64,000 nucleotides of DNA from Azadirachta indica (lineage: Eukaryota > Streptophyta > Magnoliopsida > Sapindales > Meliaceae). Both the position numbers and the translations under genes were made by a program. Below the pieces are notes generated by a model. It had not been told where the DNA came from, did not search any database, and worked only from the letters and a program-made list of their open reading frames with translations. Below are positions 35,751-47,366 of the stretch, piece by piece. Each line of letters starts with the position of its first letter. Position 1 is the stretch's first letter. Where the stretch lies: NCBI GenBank assembly GCA_022749755.1, contig CM040446.1, positions 16,368,080-16,432,079 on the forward strand, written 5' to 3'.

Positions 35751-38700
35751 ATGAAATCTCGAACGATATCCTCGATGATCGTCGCTTTTCTTCTTCTTCT
35801 GATCCATAGCTCCCACTGCTTCTACCTCCCTGGCGTCGCTCCTCGGGACTTCCAGAAGGTCGCTTTTCGTTTCTCATTTCTCATTTCTCATTTCTCTATC
35901 TATATGTATATCTGTTTGCAGGCATGTATACATGTGTGTGTTTTTGTATGTTAATTGATTACTTGATCGGCATAGGAGTTTCGGATCTGTGTTAATTGCA
36001 ATTTACGTTTGTGGTTTGAATGTGATTTGTTTTTTATTTTAATGTTTTATATTTGATTTCCTTGTTGTATGAATTCAGAAGCTGCATTATGTGAAAATGT
36101 AGTTGTTGTTAGTTTAGCGTATAAACGTTCGTGAATAAAAGTTATGTAGGTAGTGAATGAGAGGATTATGGTTCTATGTTTGAGGATATTTTTGGATTTG
36201 AGAATGTTTCGGTTTAGGATACGGAGATGGGGATTTGATAATGTTTGATTGATGGAGCTGCTGGAGTAGTTGATTGTTGTTTGTCTATTAAATCTAATTG
36301 ACTTAAATTTAATGCCGAACAACATAGCTTCAGATTGGTGCTTTTTAATAGCGTTTATTAAATTTTGCTTTGGATGTTCGGGAATTTTATATTTTTTGTT
36401 AGTGAGATGAGGATTATTGCTGGTAAATGTAACAAAGTAATCTGTAAGTATTGATTGCCGGCAGCTACATTATATGATTGATAACTTTCTTGCACCGTAT
36501 TTTTAACATCCTGCTTTGATGTTGTTCTTTTACTTTAGCTGATCTTACAAATTTATTCTTTCATGATGATGAATGAGATGCAAGTCCGTTAACAACATTA
36601 TCTACTCTAAAAATAATACTAACTAGCTGAAGTTAGATGTGAGTGTCAGGTAATTATGGTTGACGAAAACTGAAGTGAAAAATATGAACTACCATCTTGG
36701 AATGTTGCTTCTATTATTTTTGAACTGGTTGGACTTAGGCTGAGGCTAACATTGCTATTCGCCAAAATGTTTGATAGAATTCGTTGAGAAATTTTTGAGA
36801 TTTATTTTTTTCCTTGGTTGCAGGGAGATGAATTGTATGTGAAAGTGAACAAATTGACCTCTACAAAGACACAGCTTCCTTACTCTTATTACACCCTTCC
36901 ATACTGTCAACCAAAGCAAATATTGGATAGTGCAGAGAATCTAGGGGAAGTACTTCGTGGTGACCGCATTGAAAACTCCCCTTATGTGGTCAGTTTCTAC
37001 TTATGCTTTTTGAATCTAGGCTGGTGAGATTATTTTTATGGTTATTGACATTTTGCTAATTTCAATTCTTGCAGTTTAAAATGAGGGAACCACAAATGTG
37101 TAATATTGTTTGCCGTCTTACTCCTGATGCTAAAACTGCAAAGGCCTTCAAGGAGAAGATTGATGATGAATATCGGGTCAACATGTATGGAACAGATTTA
37201 CTCAGCTATTTGTATATGGCTTTTTATTTTTATGAGAATGATTTTGAAGTTTCATTTCTAATTAATCTGCCTTCCATATTACAGGATCCTCGATAACCTT
37301 CCTCTGGTTGTTCCCATAAGAAGGGTAGATCAGGAATCTCCTACTGTTTATCAGCTTGGTTTTCATGTTGGGCTCAAGGGCCAGTATAGCGGGGTATACA
37401 CATTAGTCATCAGCTCTATAACTCGATTTATTTGAATTCCTAGGTTTTGCTTTTGCTTAATTTTGTATGATTGAAACAGACCAAGGATGAAAAGTATTTT
37501 ATCCACAACCATTTGGCATTTACTGTCAAGTATCATAGAGATCTACAAACTGACTATGCAAGAATTGTGGGATTTGAAGTTAAACCATTCAGGTCAGTTC
37601 TTCTGGGTTCTGTAAAATAGTTGCTTATTGTAGCCTGTTGTACTTGAAGTGATACTCATAGTGGTAGCTTGTTTATGATTATTATAATTATTATTTTGGG
37701 AAATATACAGTGTTAAACATGAATATGAAGGAAACTGGAATCAGAAGACTCGGTTGACCACCTGTGACCCTCATGCAAAACACACGGTTGTTAATTCCAA
37801 CTCTCCTCAAGAAGTTGCTGAAAACAAAGAAATCATATTCACATATGATGTTGAGTTCCAGGTGTGTTCCTGCTCCTGACTTTTGACATTGATTTCTTTC
37901 TTTCTGTCCAAAAAATTTATGGAGGCTTATGGCCCCCAGCATGAGTTAAGTTTTTTGAGTTTGTAGTTAAGTAATTGGACCAACTGGCAGAAAGTTGCTA
38001 AGCTTAGATACTCTTTAAGTGTTTTAGACTCCCGCTGTTTCCAACAGGAATGCTACTGGCAAAGAAGGATAGGATGCTCTTCAAAACCAAGATTCAGCAT
38101 ATTCTCATAATTTTCTTGTCTTTGTCTCTAACTTGCAGGAGAGCGACGTGAAGTGGGCTTCTAGATGGGATGCATACCTTCTTATGAGCGATGATCAAAT
38201 CCACTGGTTCTCCATTGTCAATTCCTTGATGATTGTTCTCTTCCTGTCAGGTATGGTGGCAATGATAATGCTGAGGACACTTTATCGCGACATATCAAAG
38301 TACAATGAGCTTGAGACCCAAGAAGAAGCTCAAGAAGAGACAGGGTGGAAACTTGTACATGGGGATGTTTTCAGGCCCCCTAGCAATTCAGATCTGCTGT
38401 GTGTCTATGTTGGAACAGGTGTCCAGTTTTTCGGAATGGTACTTGTCACTATGATCTTTGCCATTCTTGGCTTCCTCTCCCCTTCAAACCGAGGTGGGCT
38501 TATGACAGCTATGCTCCTCCTTTGGGTCTTCATGGGTCTTTTTGCTGGCTATGCCTCTGCTCGTTTGTACAAAATGTTTAAAGGGACGGAGTGGAAGAGA
38601 ACTGCTTTCAGAACTGCAGTCATGTTCCCAGGAATTGTCTCTTCCATTTTCTTTGTCTTGAATGCTCTCATCTGGGGCCAGAAATCATCAGGAGCTGTGC

Positions 38701-39296
38701 CATTTGGTACAATGTTTGCTCTAATTGTCTTGTGGTTTGGTATCTCAGTTCCATTGGTCTATGTGGGTAGCTTTGTTGGGTTCAAGAAGCCAGCAATGGA
38801 AGATCCAGTGAAAACAAACAAAATCCCTAGGCAAATCCCAGAGCAGGCCTGGTATATGAATCCAATCTTCTCAATCTTAATTGGAGGGATACTGCCTTTT
38901 GGAGCTGTTTTCATTGAACTCTTCTTTATCCTCACCTCAATCTGGCTGAATCAGTTCTACTACATCTTTGGTTTCCTCTTCTTGGTCTTCATTATCCTCA
39001 TCGTCACTTGTGCTGAAATAACCATCGTTCTATGTTACTTTCAGTTGTGCAGTGAGGACTATCAGTGGTGGTGGAGATCATACCTTACATCGGGCTCTTC
39101 GGCTCTATACCTCTTCTTTTACGCTACATTCTACTTCTTCACAAAGCTTGAAATCACCAAGCTGGTATCTGGAGTACTGTACTTTGGTTACATGCTAATT
39201 GCGTCGTATGCTTTTTTTGTGCTAACTGGCACCATCGGATTTTACGCATGCTTCTGGTTCACGAGGTTGATCTACTCATCAGTGAAGATCGATTAA
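35751..39296 (+). CDS. Transmembrane nine (TM9SF/EMP70) family protein
   Basis: Seven exons join in frame: 35751-35858, 36824-36988, 37075-37184, 37285-37393, 37480-37592, 37711-37861 and 38139-39296. The product has 637 residues, the normal family length. Residues 1-24 form a signal peptide ending near SSHCFYLPG, the usual start of the lumenal domain ([11 protein letters not shown]). The lumenal part runs to about 270, followed by nine hydrophobic segments all in the last exon. The C-terminus SVKID fits the KXD/E signal known to hold plant EMP proteins in the Golgi through COPI. These nonaspanins help sort membrane proteins and affect adhesion and metal balance. By neighbours, the nearest Arabidopsis relative may be TMN9 (AT5G25100), but TMN7-10 are alike and the number is not certain. 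Confidence 0.93.
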
Positions 39297-40031
39297 TTGG
39301 AAAAACTGGTAGTTTTGTGATTTCAGAGTAATATTTCAGGAGAACGATATAATTATGCCTTTCAAATGTAAACTTTCGTGCTCATTTTTGTACGGAGATG
39401 AGGTTACTATTCTGTCTTCACACAATGTTTTATTCTTATTTTTGTTGAACACATTTCTATAATAGGTCGTCACAGTTTGTGGATCCTTAATTTTATATTC
39501 TTTTTCACTTTGTTGATTTTCACTGTGAATTATATGAGAAGAGTTGTGTACTATTTACATTGAATGCCAGCTTTTGGATAATACCTAAAGAATTCTTGCA
39601 TCAGTTCTGGATACTTATGACTACCCGTTTTACCGTTAAAATCGGGGATCCCTGGAGATTTTCCGAGAAATAGACCCGCGAGAATTTTCGCGGAGTTCGG
39701 GTATAAAACACGGTTATAAAACTTCTGCACCGCCCCGCTTTTCGGATGCAGCCCTGGTTGTTGGGACAGATTTTTGAGTCGCAAGTTCACTGTAACTCCG
39801 AATCCCATACCTTCGGAGAAAAATGCATTGATGTGTGTGGGATTCAAATCAATTTCAAATAGAGTCTCCCGTCTCAGACGTATTTAACAAGAAATTGATT
39901 TGTCATTTAATTAAACGTCATAACATATTAATGTATCTGTGGATAATTTCACGTGTATAATTCATTATCGAAAACGAAACACTTAATTTATAAAGTTCAG
40001 GAACAAAATATTACAAGGGGTAAAAGATTAA
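39297..40031. other. Convergent 3' spacer with a GC-rich repeat
   Basis: This holds the 3' end of the nine-transmembrane gene and of the small minus-strand gene. From about 39600 to 39830, G/C-rich words such as GGGGATCCCTGGAG, CGCGAGAATTTTCGCGG and CCGCCCCGC recur in a style seen in dispersed plant repeats. The 98-codon minus-strand frame over it is therefore not taken as a gene. Confidence 0.5.
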
Positions 40032-40334
40032 CTACTTCCTGGGATGAGTATCCTCAGGTCTTGCGACATTAGCCGAGACCCTGGCCACGTCTCCGGCAGT
40101 AGCTTCGGGCTTTTTCTTCGCATATAACGTCAAGTAGCCGATAATCCCCGTGATAACCAAGCCAGTGACAGCCATACTGGTGGTGCTGAAGGGCAGATTC
40201 CGCCTTTGATGCAACACTCCGCCAGGGTTGTGGCCCGGCGGCCACTTCGATCCCTCCACACCGGCTTTTCTCACCTCTTCCGGACTCATCTTGTGGGTGT
40301 CCGCATATTTCCTCCAATCTTCACTTCCTGCCAT
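40032..40334 (-). CDS. Conserved plant 100-residue single-pass membrane protein, function unknown
   Basis: This intronless frame of 100 codons begins MAGSEDWRKYADTHKMSPEEV. One hydrophobic segment (about 53-72, MAVTGLVITGIIGYLTLYA) is followed by a Lys-rich and then charged tail ending in HPRK. The conserved-looking N-terminal half contains PPGHNPGGVLHQR. I recognise the type as a small uncharacterised plant family but cannot name a function; the soluble N-terminus with a tail-proximal anchor would fit an organelle membrane protein. The longer frame starting at 40448 would add 38 residues with poor leader character, so the ATG at 40334 is preferred. Position suggests AT4G31830, an Arabidopsis 'transmembrane protein', as a possible counterpart, but I did not verify this. 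Confidence 0.75.
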   Translation of the reverse strand: MAGSEDWRKYADTHKMSPEEVRKAGVEGSKWPPGHNPGGVLHQRRNLPFSTTSMAVTGLVITGIIGYLTLYAKKKPEATAGDVARVSANVARPEDTHPRK

Positions 40335-40799
40335 TTCCCTTTTTTTTGTTTTTTTGGCTCTCTTATAAGTAAAACTCAAGAGGAATATAGAGTGCTTTTT
40401 CGAGCTTTGACGAAGAGAACCACAGTGTTGCCACGTTTCGGCGGTCATTCAACACGCAGCAGTTGCACGTTGTTGCAACGCTGACAAGTGTTCCAAGTTT
40501 TGCATCTTTTCGGTGGGTTTTGCTTTGTTATGAGACGAAATATTTACTCACTGCAGCATACTTAAATAAAAAAAAAATTTCTAAAAAAATATGCGCTGCG
40601 GTTGAATCCATTAAATATTAATATTAATTTGTGATTAATTTTGATTTAAATAATTGAGTTTAGCGAAAGATGAAAGCTACTTTATTTCTTTTTTAACAAA
40701 TAACGGAGCTTAATAAAATGGGATCAAATATTTGTTTTAATACTGACCTTCTGATTAGAGATCATCGTAATTGCTCGAGGTTAAATTAAATAAAATTTA
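40335..40799. other. Promoter side of the small membrane protein gene
   Basis: AT-rich spacer with no coding frame of note. The first ~150 bases are the likely 5' leader and core promoter of the minus-strand gene. Confidence 0.4.
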
Positions 40800-43700
40800 A
40801 AAAGCGTTCTCCTGGCACTTGATAAAATGACAGATACCTCCCTTGCAGTCTAAATACCGCAAGTTAAATTTGTATTTTAAAGTAAAATAACCCATTTACC
40901 CTTGTACATTTAAAGACATAAACATAGACTATTTTAACTCTATTACTATCACATAATAACTATCCAACTCCAAACCTTATAACAAAATAAACAAGTGTAT
41001 TCAACCCAACTTTTTTTCAGTCAATTCCCATCATCCAATTCCATAGATGATAGCAAAATAAAAAACGAAAAAAATACATTCACCCCAACTCTGATAACTC
41101 CCATCATCCAACCCCAAACTTGAGATAGCGAAGTAAAAAAATGTCCACAATAACATAATCATCTATCATGAACTGACAGCCAATATAATTACAATATCAT
41201 CCAATATAAACTGAAATCAAATTGTTTTACCATCCAACAATAATAGTTTCATCATCCAAAAAAAAATAATAATAATAATATAAACATCTAAACACCTACG
41301 CAATTACATTTGAATCAAGTCAATGCACTAAACACAATGTAGAAACATGCCTCTGTTTTCCAAAAACACAATGCAGAAGCTTGTTTCTGTCCGAAAAATA
41401 TCACAAAAGTCTTAGCAATACTCAAGTCAATAGACCTTCATGGTTCCGAAGAAGGCCTCCTCGAGTCATTCGCCTGAAAGAAACTTGAATCTGTAACCGC
41501 AGGAAACTGAGGCTGAGATGAAAAATGTGCCAGCCTCTGATCACGTCCATATGATATTTGAGTCTGAATGTGTCATCGTTGAGCAGCAGAGATAAGGTTT
41601 GTTGCATCAAGTTGACTTGAACTCAAATTTCCTGCCTAGGAATCTGGCTTGAAATGCTGGTTGCATGTCCATTTTCAGCACTTCTCTGCAAACCCAATGA
41701 AGGCATTGGCATGTGCATTCATTAGTAACTGATACCAAAATTTACAACATTCAATTGATCATTAAGAATAAGTTTGAATCTACTACGCATGTAAAAGATA
41801 AAAAGAGATATATGAAATACTACCTAAACCTTTGTTTTTGTATTATAACTTGGCTGGTTAGCTTTTTGATTGCACTTGTATCACCATAATCTCCCTCTTG
41901 AACAGCATTTAACCCACTGTAATTACCCCCCTCAACACTCACACCTAAACCACCATAATCTCCCTCCTAGAAAACATTCACACCACTACAATTTCAACCT
42001 TCAACATTCACGCCTAAACCTCCAGAATCACTACCCTACATCATTCAAACCCTCAACAACACCATCATCACATGAAACCAAGACATCACCCAAATTATAC
42101 CACTCTCATTACATTATCCCCTTCACTGTCAGAATTAGCATAACACACCAGGGGAGAGTTGTTTTAGTGTAGGCTTCTAGAAGGTTCGAATGGAGAAACC
42201 ACGTGTGGGGGAAGGTTTTTGGGTGCTCTTAAGATGGGCACTTTTCTTTGAGGCAACATTCTGTATAATATCAAAAATTCGTTTAAAAAATTACATATCA
42301 AATTAAAATAAAACCAAAGTTTCAACACATGGCTGAATTAAAATTTATATATATATATATAATTAACAACAATAATTATGTGAATAGAAGGGATAGTAAC
42401 ATTCCAAATCGTTAAACATATGGCCACATCACATGCATATACATACATATTTTTTTCTTTAATTTCCGAAGACTTTAATTTAATTATATATATATCATTT
42501 GCAACAACTTCTCAGTCATTTCCAGCAGCAGTAAATTAAATGATCTGTTCCTGTTGTAATTATGTGTATGTGCTCTGATGGTTTGGCACGGATTTCTCTG
42601 ATGTAAAAATAAGCTTGTGCAAATTTGCAACTTTTTAATAAGAAAATAGAACAATAATGCCATTTATTTTCTCGCAGAAGATTGCAGTTGGGAAATGAGA
42701 AAGAAGCCAGGATTTCTCTTGGCAAGTGTAGGAAAACATAAGCAAGAAGAAAACAGAGCACAGATATTTGAAAGAAACCTATCTGGTATTGAAGGACGAT
42801 TATTTTTTGATTAACTAATTAAGTACAAGTGATTGTTGAAAATCAATGGCTTTCTTTTACGAAACAAAGACAAATCCCCATGATTACTTTTGCCATTCCA
42901 AACTTATGGCAACATACATTATGTATATATAGGAAAATGTCATTCAGGTCCATCTTATTAATTTCTATTTTTAGAACTAAAGCTAGTGATTTTTTTTTTT
43001 ATTTTCAGTTTAATTTTCAAATAAGCTCGGCATCTATCACTTACAATCCAATAGCAAATGATCTCCCAGACGCTTAGTTTGATCTGTTGGTATTATATTA
43101 AGCCATGATTGTTGATTATATATTCATGATATGTAGTATTCAAACATATATAATTAACTTGAAATGAAGAATCACAACAATAACAAATTACAGAACACCT
43201 TCCATCACAACAATGAAGAATCACCAACATGCAACAATGCATCAATGTAAGTTTACAAAGAAAAATTCACAGCAACATCACTAATTTATCGATAATAACT
43301 AACGCAACAGTACAATTTAACACAAAATTATGAACCTTAAACATAAGCAACGTGTAATGTAAACCAAAAAACAAACATGCATTTAGTTTATCCGCAACAA
43401 AATCATATTTTCACGATGTCGTATCTACCAATTGCACAATTATCCGCCTAAAACCAAAAACCCCCAAAATACCATTCAAAACCCTAGCCCATATTCAATA
43501 TTTGAAACAAAAATGCAATGACGAGAGTGGGTTTACCTTTTTCAACTTCAACCCACATTCGACCCGCTACGAAAACCCGTAATGCTTGGGAAAACAACTC
43601 TGAAACCACCAACAACCGCCGCCGAATCCTTCAACGCTGCAACCGTGTTCGTCGTCGGTGGAAGTTTATGCACCAAAACTTGCACCAACGAGAGAAATGG

Positions 43701-44009
43701 GAGAGCTAAGTACAAACTCGACAAAATGAGAAGTGGTACCAAATGCAATTAAAAAAGGGGAATTTTAAAGTGTTGGTCATTGGTTAAATTTACTTAAAAA
43801 TTCTTGGTTTGTTTTATTTTATTTTATTTTAGTTAAAAAGATTAAATTACCCTTCCTAAGTTAACGGCAAACTGACAGTGTTTGGGCTCCAGACGGGTAT
43901 CTGTCAATTTTCGAAGTGTTAAGAAATGTCAAGGAGTATCTGTCATTTCTAAATCATCAGGGTACCTGTTTTTTTCTCAACAGTTTAGGAGAGTATTTGT
44001 TAATTTCTC
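40800..44009 (-). mobile_element. Decayed Mutator-like element, probably non-autonomous
   Basis: The right end, read inward from 44009, starts GAGAAATTAACAAATACTC and continues with words such as AATGACAGATAC and CTCCTTGACA. The left end near 40800 has CTCCTGGCACTTGATAAAATGACAGATACC in the same order on the other strand; together they make imperfect terminal inverted repeats. The GAGAAATT terminus is shared with the foldback element at 49.06 kb. Inside, 41870-42060 holds about three diverged ~67-bp tandem units. Read on the minus strand they give acidic Gly-rich repeats (EGDYGGLGV, EGGNYSGLN), as between domains of MuDR-type transposases, but stops interrupt them. No intact transposase is present. 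Boundaries are approximate and no target duplication was confirmed. Confidence 0.45.
41866..42060. repeat. Three diverged ~67-bp tandem units
   Basis: Units beginning near 41876, 41948 and 42018 share the order CACCATAATCTCCCTC, ACATTCA/CATTTAA and CAACATTCACGCCTAAACC-like words. They lie in the decayed Mutator-like element and may be remains of coding repeats. Confidence 0.6.
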
Positions 44010-44315
44010 ATAAAGTTTATATACGAAATTTATTTTCATAATAGAAAGAAATTTATTTTAAATGTATAAAAAATTTATATAAAGTGGATAAAGGTAAATT
44101 TTAAAAATACGAAAAAAATTTTATTTTTATGAATAGATGAGGCATGAAAACCAATACAAAGTTGAAAGTAAGAAAGATAATATTATCGGATCTGCTTTTG
44201 TACAAATTAAAATTTAAATATGTTAAAAAAAAGGGAAAATATCCGATTTTCTTTTTATTTTTGAGCCAATACCTCCATTACCTGTATATATTTTTTTTAA
44301 TATCCATTACTCCTC

Positions 44316-44695
44316 TGAATTTTAATTTTATCTTTTAATAATTTAAATATTTTCGATTTTGCCGTAACAATGAATTAAACCGATTTTTTTGAAAATTGTA
44401 AAATAAATTGACTTTATATGGATTCAATACCCATCACCCATTTAAGTTCTGATTTTACCCTTTAATAATTTAAATATTTTTGATTTTACCGTACCAATGA
44501 GTTGCCCTAGTTTTTTTAAAATTGTAAAACAAATTGACATTATATATGGATTTGAACTTGGACCTATTCAATACCCATCACCATTTTGAGTTCTGATTTT
44601 ACTTTTTCATAATTCAAATATTTTCAATTTTACCATACCAATGAGTTGAACTGGTTTTTTCAAAATTATAGAATATATTGACATTATATGGTTTT
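44316..44695. repeat. Three tandem units of about 130-144 bp
   Basis: Units start near 44316, 44446 and 44590. Each has GAATTTTAATTTTA or GTTCTGATTTTA, then AATAATTTAAATATTTT, GATTTTACCGTACCAATGA, AAAATTGTAAAA and TTGACATTATATGG. The order is strict and divergence moderate, so this is an old tandem triplication. Confidence 0.75.
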
Positions 44696-45177
44696 ATTCT
44701 GTAATTTACCACTCCACCAAATGCATATTTGTGATAAGTTGTTTAATTTTTAATAAATAACCTTTCAAACATATATAAATAAATTATATTAATGAATAAA
44801 TTCTATCAACAATAAATTTTATTAATATAAAAATTTATAACTTTAAAAATAATTTTATAAACATTAAACTTTTAAAATATTTCAAATGTAAAATTATTTA
44901 ATATCATTAAATTATAAATTTTTTAAAATTAAATTTAAAATTACTAATGATTTTAAATCAATTTTAATGTTACAATAAATTATATTTATTTTTCTTAATA
45001 ATAATAGAAATTTATAAATTTTATAAAATTGTATAAATAATTGTTAAATTATTATCATTAGTAATAATTTAGAATAATTTTATAAACATAAAAATAATTT
45101 TTATTTTAAAGAGAATTTGTTATATGTTTCGAAAAGAATTATTTATTAAAGATGAGAAAAAATATTAATGAAAGTTA

Positions 45178-45250
45178 ATTGGTGTAGTGGTGAGTGTATT
45201 GGTGTGTTTCACATTATTTTAAGGTTTGAATTCTCACAATTTAGTTTGTT
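45178..45250 (+). mobile_element. tRNA-derived SINE-like head (plus strand)
   Basis: TTGGTGTAGTGGTGAG fits an A box and AGGTTTGAATTCTC a B box, about 40 bases apart. The flanks are AT-rich with no complete tRNA stem. Confidence 0.45.
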
Positions 45251-45670
45251 TTTATAATTAAAAAATTTGTTTTAATTGACAGTTCATATTTAAATTATTA
45301 AAAGATAAAATTAAAAAAAAAGAGTTAATGAAATATTGTCTTAAAAATTATGAGAAAATAGACATTCTCTCTAAAAAAAAATAGCAACTATGTCAGAGGT
45401 ATAACATAAAAATACAAACTTTTTTATTTTTAATTTTTAATTGGGTAATCATACTTCAAAATGAAAATAAATTTTAAAAAAAAAACATTACATTAAACTA
45501 CGACAAAAATTAGAGGACTCCCCTTTGATTCGACCGTTGTATGATGCTTTACAGCCTTTTCCAGATAAATGTGCCGTTACCTAGTAACGCACAGAGCCCA
45601 GAATGCCAGGTGGCCCATCCTAACCTCACTTAGTAACGGCTAGTTTTTCTTTGCTATTTCTCTTCCCCTC

Positions 45671-45678
45671 TATAAATA
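45671..45678 (+). promoter_or_regulatory. TATA box of the early nodulin-like gene
   Basis: TATAAATA lies 103 bp upstream of the ATG at 45781 in a CCCCTCTATAAATACAAAC context. This is the clearest core promoter in the window and fits a strongly expressed cell-surface protein gene. Confidence 0.7.
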
Positions 45679-45780
45679 CAAACACAAATCTCTTCAGTTT
45701 TCATTCAGCTGTCACCACTCTCTCCCACAGACTTTCAAGAATTACCATTTCTTAGCATCTTCTTCCCAGCTTCCTCTTCA

Positions 45781-46422
45781 ATGGCCAGCTTTTCAAGAAC
45801 TTTTGCTTCTTCTCTGCTGCTCACATTCGTTCTCTTCAGCTTCTCTCAAGCAAAAGAGATTATGGTTGGTGGCAAATCAGATGCTTGGAAGATTCCCTCT
45901 TCCCAATCAGATTCCCTCAATCAATGGGCTGAGAAAACTCGTTTCCAGATCGGAGATTCGCTCGGTACAACTCTCTTTAGTTCACTTAACAAACAAGACT
46001 ATCTTTTTTCATTTACTTATGTTTGATTATTCATGGTCTCTAACTGTATGCCCTGTTTCTGTTTCTCAGTGTGGAAATACGATGCTGCAAAGGATTCAGT
46101 GCTGCAAGTGACAAAAGAAGACTACCTCAACTGCAACACCACAAAACCTGTTGCAGAATACAAGGATGGAAACACCAAGGTGAAGCTGGACAAATCTGGT
46201 CCCTTCTTTTTCATCAGCGGAGTCAAGGGAAACTGCGACAAAGGTCAGAAATTGATTGTTGTTGTCATGTCTCCAAGGAGGAACAGGTTTACTGGCATCT
46301 CTCCAGCACCTTCTCCAGTGGAGTTCGATGGTCCGGCAGTTGCTCCGACAAGCAGTGCTACAAGCTTTAAGGCTACTTTGGTGATGGCTTTCAGCGGTCT
46401 TTTGGCTTGGGGATTGTTTTGA
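45781..46422 (+). CDS. Early nodulin-like protein (non-copper phytocyanin, GPI-anchored)
   Basis: Two exons (45781-45964, 46070-46422) give 178 residues. Order of parts: signal peptide (1-24, ending SQA), phytocyanin domain (about 25-128), a short Pro/Ser/Ala stretch with PAPSP typical of arabinogalactan glycosylation, and a hydrophobic C-terminus expected to direct a GPI anchor. Two cysteines (in YLNCNTT and KGNCDKG) make the domain disulfide. No histidine occurs anywhere in the protein, so the type I copper site of plantacyanins is absent, as in ENODL proteins. ENODLs act at the plasma membrane; Arabidopsis ENODL11-15 help the female gametophyte receive the pollen tube. Closest by memory are ENODL13-15. 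The intron sits just before VWKYD, its usual place in the family. Confidence 0.93.
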
Positions 46423-47366
46423 TGAGAGACTTTGGATTGTGGATTATTCTTGGCCAGCTTAGTTGTTGGACTGTAGGAGATTTTGCTTGGTATGGTGTTT
46501 TTTGAAGGGGGAATTAATTATTTCATTCTTTTTTTTTTTTCATTCTGTTCTATGTATTTTCGTTTGTAATTCATTTAGGCTGAGATTTAGAGCAATATAT
46601 CAATCTATATTTTTCATATAGTTTCTATTTTCCACTGCAAGCAAATCTCGTGCCACATCATACAGCCTCTTATGGACACCAAAATCAAACTTCTAAATAA
46701 AGTATAGTACCAATACATTGAAGAAGAGAGAAAAGGAAATACAGAATGCCTAGGGGCAATTAATTATAGGAAAGTAGGAAACACAACTCTCATATCCGTA
46801 ACAACCAATTTTACATGAGGCAACTTTAACGAAAACCACTTGAAGTCAAAACTGATTTCCAAGAAGTCTCAATCACATCCAAAACTAAAATTTCATCCAG
46901 AACAAGTTCTTCATCCTCTGATACAGATTCCCTCCCCACATCAAGTGTTAATTAATTATAATAACCAGTCTCAGTCAGTTTTGAATCATTACTATACTTC
47001 AGAAAACCTACAAAAGTTTTTGTACATTTGAGTACTGCATATTAAATGCACTCAGTACTCATTCAATAATTATCAAGATCAGAAACTTTCGGTTTTTTTC
47101 CAGCACATTAGCACTTGAATAAGATCAGAAAAGACATTGAAAGGTTTCTGCATAATTGCCATATATGCCTCTTATCTAGATTTATGCTTAACTGACACTC
47201 CATACATTAGCTACAGAAGACATGATGAAGAATATCCATAAAACAAGTTCATACCCATTTCTTTCTAATGGATTATAAACACATAGCAACTGCAAACATG
47301 AACATACAATGAAACCATAACATGCCTAAAAACATGAAATAGCTTCTACCCAGGTATAATGGCCAA
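46423..47366. other. Convergent 3' spacer of the phytocyanin and C1D genes
   Basis: No credible gene. The phytocyanin 3' UTR occupies the first ~200 bases. The 63-codon frame at 46840-47031 shows no family features. Confidence 0.45.

Larger units (their letters stand above)
44010..45660. other. AT-rich intergenic DNA upstream of the phytocyanin gene
   Basis: No gene is seen. The region holds a three-unit tandem repeat (44316-44695) and a SINE-like head (45178-45250), both listed separately. The stretch 44700-45180 is more than four-fifths A/T by eye. Confidence 0.5.

Noticed and set aside
39551..39847. 98-codon minus-strand frame
   Set aside because: It lies in a GC-rich dispersed-repeat-like island between two 3' ends; no recognisable domain or splice support.
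41870..42172. 100-codon His/Pro/Asn-rich plus-strand frame
   Set aside because: It is the antisense shadow of the tandem units in the decayed Mutator-like element.
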